NCBI RefSeq assembly: GCF_000730605.1
Contig: NZ_BBIS01000028.1
Location: forward strand, 1 to 64,000
DNA length: 64,000 nt
Reading direction: 5' to 3'
Origin: Pseudomonas monteilii NBRC 103158 = DSM 14164
GTDB taxonomy: Bacteria; Pseudomonadota; Gammaproteobacteria; Pseudomonadales; Pseudomonadaceae
Made by a program: the position numbers and the translations under genes. Numbering within the stretch: the stretch's first letter is position 1; each line of letters starts with the position of its first letter. Under the pieces are notes generated by a model. It ran no database searches, had not been told where the DNA came from, and saw only the letters and a program-made list of their open reading frames with translations. This document shows positions 8,852-16,731 of this stretch, piece after piece.

Positions 8852-10357
8852 ATGAGCATTGAGAATACCGAAAGTACTGCGAATCACGAAACCGCCGTGG
8901 TCGTCACGCTCTGGAGCAGGGTGGGGGATCTTAACAGTCTGTGGCATACTATCCCTCCCTCTGTTCAGTCAATGTACCTTGTCGAGCAATTGACCGACGG
9001 TGTATGGGAAACCAAATTGACCCGATTTGATAAGATCGAGTTGATTCGTACGGGTGTTCGTAGGAGCGAGGCTTACATATATCGACGCGATGAGACTCTG
9101 GTACGTGTGCTGACGAGCGCAGGCATTGAGGCGAAACAGATCGTGACGGTTAATGGTGTACAGCCGCTCACGGGTAAACTCAGGGTCTCCGTGGAACATG
9201 AAAAAAGTTGGCTTCGTTACAATGCGGCGACCGGCGGTGATCTCACACTCGAGTGGGCCGGGTCGGCCTCTTATGCCTTTTATGATCCTGGTTATACCGT
9301 AACCCCTCCGGGCTACGAAGCGTACTTCGAACAAGTCAAAAAACTCGCCATCGGTTTTTTTCCGCCCGTGAACAATGAGCTTCTTCAGCAACTGTATATC
9401 TACGTAACAGTATCTGAATCAACGGAATGGCCAGTGCACTTTTCGGTCAGCCGGCAACCTCTTGTCTATGCGGCTATTGTGCCCGCTTCGTACGAGGCCA
9501 GCGGCAATGAGGCGCAATCTAAGAGCTACGTGACCGCGCTGTTTCCTTCTTCCTATTTCCCGGAAGCGGCTGCTGGCCGCGAACCCGCGGAAGCGCAGTG
9601 GCTACAGCAACTGGTCGCGCCTCGCGGGCTGACCAGAGTGGTCGGTGGCGAAAGAGATGCAGGAGGTTGGATTACTCATTATGGAACCGGCACCCTTGCC
9701 GTTGAAGACGATCCCGCGCCGAGCGTGATTGCCAATGTCGATTCCCTCTCTCCTCTGGCACGGATTGTTTCGGCGGGCGCTACCAAGGAGCGGTTGGAGT
9801 TTGTCGGCACGCCTCTGAGCGGAGCCACCTGGACTTTGGCTGGCGAAGCCCGCGGGCGTCTCGAGAAAGAAGGCAACGATTACTTCTATGTGCCCCCCTT
9901 GGTGCTTGCACCGGCAGCGTCATTCAACACCTCCAGCGACATGGTGATTGCTGCCGCTTATCGAACCAGTATCGATGGGCTTCCGCTGGCCGTCGATGCA
10001 GTGCAGGCCGCTAACGCCTCACAGCGCGCCGCGGCAACGTTTGTGACCACGTTCGTGAAGCCCACCCACTTCATAAGGTTTTCCAGTGCTTCAGGTAATC
10101 TGCAACTGAACCTGTGCTGGATGACCAGAACCGGCGAGAAGCAGGTGCCGGCCAACATGGTCAAGTGGCATGTATTGGCGGGCAACGGTGCGGTATCCGC
10201 ACAGGGCGTGTTCAGCCCAGCATCGCGTAGTCCGAGTGCCGTCACAATACTGATGGCGGAGGATTTGCAGGATATAACTGAGTGGCGCTTCGGCGTGATC
10301 ATCGTCCCGCTACCGTTGTTCACGGTCCCTGACCTGCTGCGCTTGCAACAGGTCTGA
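8852..10357 (+). CDS. Unrecognised protein with two Ig-like motifs
   Basis: This 501-residue protein has no signal peptide or obvious membrane segment and I do not recognise a family. Two segments, around nt 9820-9900 (GATWTLAGEARGRLE) and 10157-10225 (VKWHVLAGNGAVSAQGVFSP), repeat the W-x-L-x-G...G-x-(Y/F)-x-P pattern seen twice in the protein at 3-2312, suggesting common ancestry of the C-terminal Ig-like modules. The N-terminal 300 residues differ from that protein. The start has only a weak GGA ribosome site 7 nt upstream. It is divergent from the pilin cluster and convergent with the PA2817-like gene. Confidence 0.8.
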   Translation: MSIENTESTANHETAVVVTLWSRVGDLNSLWHTIPPSVQSMYLVEQLTDGVWETKLTRFDKIELIRTGVRRSEAYIYRRDETLVRVLTSAGIEAKQIVTVNGVQPLTGKLRVSVEHEKSWLRYNAATGGDLTLEWAGSASYAFYDPGYTVTPPGYEAYFEQVKKLAIGFFPPVNNELLQQLYIYVTVSESTEWPVHFSVSRQPLVYAAIVPASYEASGNEAQSKSYVTALFPSSYFPEAAAGREPAEAQWLQQLVAPRGLTRVVGGERDAGGWITHYGTGTLAVEDDPAPSVIANVDSLSPLARIVSAGATKERLEFVGTPLSGATWTLAGEARGRLEKEGNDYFYVPPLVLAPAASFNTSSDMVIAAAYRTSIDGLPLAVDAVQAANASQRAAATFVTTFVKPTHFIRFSSASGNLQLNLCWMTRTGEKQVPANMVKWHVLAGNGAVSAQGVFSPASRSPSAVTILMAEDLQDITEWRFGVIIVPLPLFTVPDLLRLQQV

Positions 10358-10365
10358 ACTGGGGC

Positions 10366-10776
10366 TCAGTGCTGGCGATCACCCTGATTAGCGCTGAGCA
10401 GCTGTTTTTCCTGGTTCCAGTCGAACGGCTCGTCATCCTGCTCGGCGGCAAACCGGCGCTCTTCGAGTTCCTGATAGAGGTCGAGTTCGTCATCGGGCAT
10501 GAAGTGCAGACAATCGCCACCGAAGAACCACAGCAGGTCACGTGGCACCAGGTGGACGATCTGTGGATAACGTTGAATCACCTGGCAGAGCAGGTCCTGA
10601 CCGAGGTACTGACTTTCCAATGGCGCTTGTGGCAACAGCGTGAGCAGTTCGTCAAAGCGTTCGAGAAACAGCGCGTGGTTTTCTTCCGGTACTTGCTCTG
10701 CTTCACCTAGGGCCACCAGGATGGTACGCAGGTGGTGCAGCAGGTGCAGGTGGTATTCCAGGTGGGCGTTGGCCAT
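10366..10776 (-). CDS. PA2817-like conserved hypothetical protein
   Basis: This is a 136-residue acidic cytoplasmic protein of unknown function. From the start MANAHLEYHLHLLHHLRTIL it resembles the Pseudomonas family I know as PA2817, found next to a FadE-like gene. The frame is open further upstream, but the ATG at 10776 has a GAGG site 8 nt before it and the upstream codons look like untranslated leader. It is transcribed in the same direction as the dehydrogenase gene and lies downstream of it. No transmembrane segment or catalytic motif is visible. Confidence 0.75.
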   Translation of the reverse strand: MANAHLEYHLHLLHHLRTILVALGEAEQVPEENHALFLERFDELLTLLPQAPLESQYLGQDLLCQVIQRYPQIVHLVPRDLLWFFGGDCLHFMPDDELDLYQELEERRFAAEQDDEPFDWNQEKQLLSANQGDRQH

Positions 10777-10937
10777 GGAAGGGTCCTCGGGGTAGCTGAA
10801 AACGGCCGCGGAGTATACGCCTGATTCGTCGCTGAGGGCAGCAAGGGGCGCCTGTCGGGTGACAGGCTGCGCCCTGGCGGCGGATCGATTGTCCAAAGGT
10901 GGCGGCCCTTGGTCAGTCCGCCACCGGGGAGCGGTTT

Positions 10938-13385
10938 TCAGCGAACCTTGCCTTCCTCAATGAGCAGAGCCTCCTTATCGAAGGCATCGACGTCAATTAC
11001 CGCTCGCCGCGCTTTCTCGGCTGCGTGCAAGCGCTCACCTTGGCCAGCTTGCAGCACCCCGGCCGCTACGCCGGCGTCGATCTGCGACTGGCCAGGGGCT
11101 GGCTGCAGTTTGCCGTCCTTGATTGCCTGACGCAGCAGCGTGTGCAGTGGCGTCGTCTCGTCCAAGAGGTCGCTGGCGCGTTGCAGTGCCGCAACTGGAT
11201 CACCGTCGGCCTGAGGCCGGTAGCAGCCCGCCAGTAATTCTTCGAGCGCCGGATCACCCTTGTGACGCCCAATCAACTCGGCCACCTCCGCGTCCAGTTC
11301 GTCGCTCGGCCCGGTATGTTGGCGCCCGAACGGGAACACCAACAGCCGTAGTGCGCAGCCGACGAAGCGGTTGGGGAAGTTGTCAAGCAGACGATCCAGA
11401 GCTTTTTCTGCCTGGCCCAGGCTTTCTTCCATGGCCCAGCGCAGCAGGGGTTGCATGTATTCGGGTGAACCAAGGTCGTGGTAACGCTTGAGCCCGGCGC
11501 TGGACAGGTACAGGTAGCTCAGGACATCACCCAGCCGGGCGCTCAGCCGTTCGCGCCGCTTGAGCGCGCCGCCCAGCAGCAGCATCGACAGGTCGGCGAG
11601 CAGGGCAAAGGCTGCGGCCTGGCGGTTCAAGGCGCGGAAGTAGCCCTGGCTCAAGGCATCGCCCGGCGCCCGCTCGAAATGACCCAGGCCAATGCCCAGG
11701 ACAAAGGTGCTGGCCGCGTTGCTGACGGCGAACGAGATGTGCTTGAGCAGCAGATCATCGAACGTCCTCAGCCCCTGCTCACGGTCTTCGTGCCCAGCCG
11801 CGGCCATTTCCTTGAGGACGAACGGATGGCAGCGGATGGCGCCCTGGCCAAAGATCATCAGATTGCGCGAGAGAATGTTCGCGCCTTCGACGGTGATGAA
11901 GATCGGTGCACCCTGCCAGTTGCGGCCCAGATAGTTGTTCGGGCCCATGATGATGCCCTTGCCGCCGTGCACGTCCATGGCGTGCTGGATACATTCACGG
12001 CCGCGCTCGGTCAGGTGGTACTTGAGGATTGCCGACAGCACCGAAGGCTTTTCGCCCAGGTCCACGGCCTTGGCAGTCAGCAGGCGGGCACTGTCCATCA
12101 GCCAGGCGTTGCCGCCGATGCGTGCCAGCGATTCCTGGATGCCCTCGAAGGCCGCCAGCGGCACGTTGAACTGCTCGCGTATGTTCGCGTACTGGCCGGT
12201 CACCAGGCTGGTGTACTTGGCCGCGCCGGTGCCAACCGCAGGCAGGGAAATTGAGCGGCCCACCGACAGGCAGTTCATCAGCATCATCCAGCCTTTGCCG
12301 AGCATGGCCTGGCCGCCGATGAGGAAGTCCAGCGGTACGAACACGTCCTTGCCGCTGTTGGGGCCGTTCATGAAGGCGGCGCCCAACGGCAGGTGGCGTT
12401 TGCCGATCTCGACACCGGGCGTATCGGTGGGGATCAATGCCAGGCTGATGCCCAGCTCTTCCTCGTCACCCAACAGGTGGTCCGGGTCATGGGCCTTGAA
12501 GGCCAGGCCCAGCAAGGTCGCGACCGGGCCCAGGGTGATGTAGCGCTTTTCCCAGTTCAGGCGCAGGCCCAGCACTTCTTCGCCATTCCACTGGCCCTTG
12601 CAGATGATGCCGGTGTCGGGCATGGCGCCGGCGTCGGAGCCGGCCAGCGGGCCGGTCAGGGCGAAGCAGGGGATCTCGTCGCCGCGGGCCAGGCGTGGCA
12701 GGTAGTGGTTGCGTTGTTCATCGGTGCCGTAATGCAGCAGCAGTTCAGCCGGGCCCAAAGAGTTAGGCACCATTACGGTGGAAGCCAGGTCACCGCTGCG
12801 TGTGGCCAGTTTCATCGCCACCTGCGAGTGCGCGTAGGCAGAGAAGCCTTTGCCGCCGTATTCCTTGGGGATGATCAGCGCGAAGAAGCCATGCTGCTTG
12901 ATGTGATCCCAGGCTTCGGGCGGCAGGTCCAGGTCTTGGCCGATCTGCCAGTCGCTGACCATCGCACACAGGTCTTCAGTGGGGCCGTCGATGAACGCTT
13001 GTTCTTCTTCGGTCAGCTTCGGTGCCGGGTAGGCCAGCAAGGTGCGCCAGTCGGGGCGGCCGCTGAACAGTTCGCCGTCCCACCACACCGTGCCGGCATC
13101 GATTGCTTCGCGCTCGGTTTGTGACATGGGCGGCAGGGTGCGTTGGAACCAGTTGAACACCGGGCCGGTGAACACCTTGCGGCGCCACTCCGGGAGCGCA
13201 ACCAGGGCGACCTTCAAGGCCAGTACGATCCAGATCACAGCCAAAAGCCAGCCGGGCGCACTGCTGAAAATGCCCATCAGCAGCACATAGGCAGCCATGA
13301 TGCCGAGAATCTGCAAGGGCGCCAGGCGCCGATGCGTGAGGTACGCCGCGCCAATCACCAGCACTACCAACCACAACAGCAACAT
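10938..13385 (-). CDS. fadE: Membrane-anchored acyl-CoA dehydrogenase, FadE type
   Basis: This is an 815-residue FAD-dependent acyl-CoA dehydrogenase for the first step of fatty-acid beta-oxidation. The start at 13385 is chosen because AGGAGG lies 7 nt upstream and because the protein then opens with two hydrophobic helices (residues 1-22 and about 30-60), as E. coli FadE does. The dehydrogenase core covers roughly residues 100-540, with FALTGPLAGSDAGAMPDTG (FAD/substrate region) and DVHGGKGIIMG near its end. The rest is the long C-terminal extension typical of FadE. It is divergent from the glutathione transferase gene across a large palindrome. Several FadE paralogues exist in pseudomonads, so the substrate range is not defined. 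Confidence 0.93.
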   Translation of the reverse strand: MLLLWLVVLVIGAAYLTHRRLAPLQILGIMAAYVLLMGIFSSAPGWLLAVIWIVLALKVALVALPEWRRKVFTGPVFNWFQRTLPPMSQTEREAIDAGTVWWDGELFSGRPDWRTLLAYPAPKLTEEEQAFIDGPTEDLCAMVSDWQIGQDLDLPPEAWDHIKQHGFFALIIPKEYGGKGFSAYAHSQVAMKLATRSGDLASTVMVPNSLGPAELLLHYGTDEQRNHYLPRLARGDEIPCFALTGPLAGSDAGAMPDTGIICKGQWNGEEVLGLRLNWEKRYITLGPVATLLGLAFKAHDPDHLLGDEEELGISLALIPTDTPGVEIGKRHLPLGAAFMNGPNSGKDVFVPLDFLIGGQAMLGKGWMMLMNCLSVGRSISLPAVGTGAAKYTSLVTGQYANIREQFNVPLAAFEGIQESLARIGGNAWLMDSARLLTAKAVDLGEKPSVLSAILKYHLTERGRECIQHAMDVHGGKGIIMGPNNYLGRNWQGAPIFITVEGANILSRNLMIFGQGAIRCHPFVLKEMAAAGHEDREQGLRTFDDLLLKHISFAVSNAASTFVLGIGLGHFERAPGDALSQGYFRALNRQAAAFALLADLSMLLLGGALKRRERLSARLGDVLSYLYLSSAGLKRYHDLGSPEYMQPLLRWAMEESLGQAEKALDRLLDNFPNRFVGCALRLLVFPFGRQHTGPSDELDAEVAELIGRHKGDPALEELLAGCYRPQADGDPVAALQRASDLLDETTPLHTLLRQAIKDGKLQPAPGQSQIDAGVAAGVLQAGQGERLHAAEKARRAVIDVDAFDKEALLIEEGKVR

Positions 13386-13503
13386 AATCGGTCCTCCTTG
13401 GAACCAGGGGCTTAGCCGTCCCAGACAGCTTAGACGCAATGCTGTGAGCGGCATGTTCAGAACAGTGACAGGGTGTGGCAGCGGGAGTTTCAGTTCATTG
13501 TTC

Positions 13504-13553
13504 GCCTGTACCGGCCCTTTCGCGGGCATGCCCGCTAAAGGGCCGGTACAGGC
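13504..13553. repeat. REP-like perfect palindrome between fadE and the GST gene
   Basis: The outer arms of 17 bp (starting GCCTGTACCGG) are perfect inverted copies. Inside them a second palindrome, GCGGGCATGCCCGC, fills the centre, so the element is nearly fully self-complementary over 50 bp. The core resembles the extragenic palindromes common in P. putida. It sits in the leader of two divergent genes, which is less usual than a 3' location. Confidence 0.8.
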
Positions 13554-13606
13554 GGCGAAGGTCTGGAGTAGACTGCACCACCACCGCATTTCATAAGGAC
13601 GTTGCC

Positions 13607-14230
13607 ATGCTGAAGATCTGGGGCCGCAAGAATTCGAGCAATGTGCGCAAGGCGCTGTGGATCGCCCACGAGCTGGGTCTGGACTTCGAATCCATCGACG
13701 CCGGCGGCGCCTTCGGCGTGGTCAACGAGCCGCACTACCGCGCCCGCAACCCCAACGGCCTGGTCCCCATGCTCGAAGACGGCGACCTGACCCTGTGGGA
13801 GTCCAACGCCATCGTCCGCTACCTGTGCGCCGAGTACGGCGCCGAGCAAGGCTGGTACCTGGAAGACCCGCGTCAGCGCGCCCTGGCCGACAAGTGGATG
13901 GACTGGACCACCTCATCCTTCGCCACACCGTTCCGCCCGTTGTTCTGGGGCCTGCTGCGCACCCCGGAAGACCAGCGCGACTGGGTGGCGATCAACGCCG
14001 CGCACAAGCAGTGCGCCCAGTTGCTGGCCATTGCCGATGAAACCCTGGCCAAACAGCCGTACCTGTCCGGTGACCAGATCGGCATGGGCGACATCCCACT
14101 GGGTAGTTTCATCTATGCCTGGTTCGAAATGCCCATAGAGCGCCCGGCCATGTACCACCTGGAAGCCTGGTATGAACGCCTGAAACAACGCCCGGCCTAC
14201 CAGGCTGCGGTGATGACCGCGCTCACCTGA
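13607..14230 (+). CDS. Glutathione S-transferase family protein
   Basis: This is a 207-residue cytosolic GST-like protein. The N-terminal thioredoxin-like domain (residues 1-80) starts LKIWGRKNSSNVRK, placing the usual N-terminal Ser/Asn near residues 10-12, and contains GLVPMLEDGDLTLWESNAI with the ES motif that binds the gamma-glutamyl part of glutathione. The all-helical C-terminal domain follows, with GDQIGMGDIPLGSF as the N-capping motif. An AAGGA site lies upstream of the ATG at 13607; the open frame further upstream runs through the palindrome and is not used. Its substrate cannot be read from sequence. Confidence 0.93.
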   Translation: MLKIWGRKNSSNVRKALWIAHELGLDFESIDAGGAFGVVNEPHYRARNPNGLVPMLEDGDLTLWESNAIVRYLCAEYGAEQGWYLEDPRQRALADKWMDWTTSSFATPFRPLFWGLLRTPEDQRDWVAINAAHKQCAQLLAIADETLAKQPYLSGDQIGMGDIPLGSFIYAWFEMPIERPAMYHLEAWYERLKQRPAYQAAVMTALT

Positions 14231-14239
14231 CCCTGCTTC

Positions 14240-14258
14240 GATAGTCATTATCAATAGA
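14240..14258. promoter_or_regulatory. Possible Fur-box-like site upstream of the ABC transporter
   Basis: The 19-mer GATAGTCATTATCAATAGA matches the classical Fur consensus at 13 of 19 positions. It lies about 105 bp before the transporter ATG and just after the GST stop codon. The transporter is not an obvious iron system, so the match may be chance. Confidence 0.25.
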
Positions 14259-14364
14259 TGTGACTGTACTTGTGCGGCCTGGCCTTGCACCATTGGCCGC
14301 ACTCACTGCGCCAGTGACTTTACCTGGCGTGTCCTGCACCTTTTTCCTCGGTAAGTGACCCGCT

Positions 14365-15297
14365 ATGAGTTCCGCCCTGTCCATCCGACAGCTCACCAAG
14401 ACCTACGGCAACGGCTTCCAGGCCCTCAAAGGCATCGACCTCGATGTTGCCGAAGGCGACTTCTTCGCCCTGCTCGGCCCTAACGGCGCCGGCAAATCCA
14501 CCACCATCGGCATCCTGTCCACTTTGGTGAACAAAACCAGCGGCACGGTCAATGTGTTCGGCCATGACCTGGACCGCGAGCCCTCGGCGCTCAAGCGTTG
14601 CCTGGGCGTGGTGCCGCAGGAATTCAACTTCAACCAGTTCGAGAAAACCTTCGACATCGTCGTGACCCAGGCCGGCTACTACGGCATCCCGCCCAAGGTG
14701 GCCAAGGAACGCGCCGAGCAGTACCTGACCCAGCTGGGCCTGTGGGACAAGCGTGATGTGCAGTCGCGTTCGCTGTCGGGCGGCATGAAGCGCCGCTTGA
14801 TGATTGCCCGCGCGCTGATCCACGAGCCGCGCCTGCTGATCCTCGACGAGCCGACTGCAGGTGTGGACATCGAACTGCGCCGCTCGATGTGGAGCTTCCT
14901 CACCGAGCTGAACCAGAAAGGCATCACCATCATCCTCACCACTCACTACCTGGAAGAGGCTGAGCAGCTGTGCCGTAACATCGGCATCATCGACCACGGC
15001 ACCATCGTCGAGAACACCAGCATGCGCCAGTTGCTGGGCAAGCTGCATGTCGAAACCTTCGTGCTCGACCTCAAGCAGGACCTGGCCAGCGCGCCGGTGC
15101 TGCAAGGCTACCCGTGCCGGCTGCTGACCCCGCACACCCTTGAGGTGCAGGTGGAAAAGGACATTGGCATCACCGCACTGTTCGGCCAGCTGGCGCTGCA
15201 GAACATTGAGGTGCAAAGCCTGCGCAACAAAACCAACCGGCTTGAGGAGCTGTTCGTGTCCCTGGTGGAAAAAAACCTGTCGAAGGTGGCCGTATGA
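14365..15297 (+). CDS. ABC transporter ATP-binding protein, YadG-like
   Basis: This is a 310-residue ATPase subunit of an ABC-2 type exporter. Visible motifs are Walker A GPNGAGKST (about residues 38-46), the Q-loop region VVPQEFNFNQ, signature LSGGMKRRL, Walker B LLILDEPTAGVD and the switch His in TTHYLEEAE. The C-terminal 80 residues form the accessory domain common in this group. It overlaps the permease gene by 4 bp (ATGA), so the two are translationally coupled. The pair resembles E. coli YadG/YadH, whose substrate is not established. Confidence 0.93.
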   Translation: MSSALSIRQLTKTYGNGFQALKGIDLDVAEGDFFALLGPNGAGKSTTIGILSTLVNKTSGTVNVFGHDLDREPSALKRCLGVVPQEFNFNQFEKTFDIVVTQAGYYGIPPKVAKERAEQYLTQLGLWDKRDVQSRSLSGGMKRRLMIARALIHEPRLLILDEPTAGVDIELRRSMWSFLTELNQKGITIILTTHYLEEAEQLCRNIGIIDHGTIVENTSMRQLLGKLHVETFVLDLKQDLASAPVLQGYPCRLLTPHTLEVQVEKDIGITALFGQLALQNIEVQSLRNKTNRLEELFVSLVEKNLSKVAV

Positions 15298-16073
15298 GTG
15301 TGGAACTGCGCACCAACTGGGTCGCCCTGAACACCATCGTCTACCGTGAAGTGCGGCGGTTCTTGCGCATCTGGCCGCAAACCTTGCTGCCGCCAGCCAT
15401 CACCATGGTGCTGTACTTCGTCATCTTCGGTAACTTGATCGGCCGGCAGATCGGCGACATGGGCGGCTTTACCTACATGCAGTACATCGTGCCGGGGCTG
15501 ATCATGATGTCGGTGATCACCAACTCCTACGGCAACGTGGTGTCGAGCTTCTTCGGCAGCAAGTTCCAGCGCTCGATCGAAGAACTGATGGTGTCGCCGG
15601 TATCGCCGCACACCATTCTCGTGGGTTATGTGCTGGGTGGCGTGCTGCGCGGGCTGGCGGTGGGGGTGATCGTGACCATCCTGTCGATGTTCTTCACCGA
15701 CCTGCAGGTGCATCACCTGGGCGTGACCGTGGCTGTGGTGGTGCTGACGGCCACCATCTTCTCGCTGCTGGGCTTCGTCAATGCGGTGTTTGCGCGCAAC
15801 TTCGACGATATTTCGATCATCCCCACCTTCGTGCTGACGCCGCTGACCTACCTGGGCGGGGTGTTCTACTCGATCAACCTGCTGCCGCCGTTCTGGCAGA
15901 CCGTGTCGCTGGCCAACCCGGTGCTGCACATGGTCAACTCGTTCCGCTACGGCATTCTAGGGGTGTCGGATATCAGCATTGGTACGGCGATCACCTTCAT
16001 GCTGGTCGCCACCGCAGTGCTCTATGGGGTGTGCGTTCGCTTGCTGGTCAGCGGCCGCGGCATGCGGGCCTGA
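15294..16073 (+). CDS. ABC-2 type transporter permease, YadH-like
   Basis: This is a 259-residue inner-membrane permease with about six hydrophobic segments. The sequence SSFFGSKFQRSIEELMVSPVSPHTILVGYVLGG, split across the central region, and the FVLTPLTYLGGVFYSI segment are typical of ABC-2 permeases. It starts inside the stop codon of the ATPase gene. Its last 117 bp overlap the 3' end of the convergent DUF2062 gene. Confidence 0.93.
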   Translation: MSVELRTNWVALNTIVYREVRRFLRIWPQTLLPPAITMVLYFVIFGNLIGRQIGDMGGFTYMQYIVPGLIMMSVITNSYGNVVSSFFGSKFQRSIEELMVSPVSPHTILVGYVLGGVLRGLAVGVIVTILSMFFTDLQVHHLGVTVAVVVLTATIFSLLGFVNAVFARNFDDISIIPTFVLTPLTYLGGVFYSINLLPPFWQTVSLANPVLHMVNSFRYGILGVSDISIGTAITFMLVATAVLYGVCVRLLVSGRGMRA

Positions 16074-16589
16074 GGCCTTGCACCGGCATTGGCGACGGCG
16101 CCATTGCCGGCCCACCCACCAGCGCCAGTACAGCATGGTGGCGAAGTAGCCGGCGATGCCCAGCACCACGCCGCACACCACCGAACCGAGCAGGAAGGGC
16201 TGCCACAGTGTCGACAGCTGGTCGGTGATCCATTGGAAAGTCAGCTCGTCGGGCAGGGTGCGCGGCGGCACCTGCATCAGCCAGGCGCCGGTCATGTAAG
16301 TAACGAAGAACACCGGCGGCATGGTCAGCGGGTTGGTCAGCCATACCAGGCTGACGGCGATCGGCAGGTTGCCGCGCACCGGAATGGCCAGCGCGGCGGC
16401 CAGCAGCATTTGCGCCGGCATCGGGATCAACGCTGCGAACAGGCCTACACCCATGGCCCGTGCCACCGAATGGCGGTTCAGGTGCCAAAGGTTCGGGTCG
16501 TGCAGCAGTTTGCCGAAAAAGCGTAAGGACTTGTGTTCCCGAATGCTGGTCGGGTCCGGCATGTAGCGTTTGAAAAGTCGGCGCGGCAT
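15957..16589 (-). CDS. DUF2062 membrane protein
   Basis: This 210-residue protein of unknown function belongs to the DUF2062 family. It starts MPRRLFKRYMPDPTSIREHK, the usual opening of the family, with a GGGAG site upstream of 16589. Hydrophobic segments follow (GVGLFAALIPMPAQMLLAAA, the WLTNPLTMPPVFFVTY block and FLLGSVVCGVVLGIAGYF). The last 40 residues are polar, rich in His, Ala and Asp, and lie antisense to the end of the permease gene, so this tail may be read-through beyond the original stop. The role in the cell is not known. Confidence 0.8.
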   Translation of the reverse strand: MPRRLFKRYMPDPTSIREHKSLRFFGKLLHDPNLWHLNRHSVARAMGVGLFAALIPMPAQMLLAAALAIPVRGNLPIAVSLVWLTNPLTMPPVFFVTYMTGAWLMQVPPRTLPDELTFQWITDQLSTLWQPFLLGSVVCGVVLGIAGYFATMLYWRWWVGRQWRRRQCRCKASGPHAAAADQQANAHPIEHCGGDQHEGDRRTNADIRHP

Positions 16590-16731
16590 GTAGGCTCCCG
16601 GAGCGTTTATCCGGGCAGTATGCCCTGATTCGGATTCAGCCTCGTTTAGAGTTTGTGACAATTGTTGAGCAAGGGTTGCCGGCAATTGGGCTATGCCTCA
16701 GAGGGTGATTTGCTTTCTGGAGCTCTACCTC

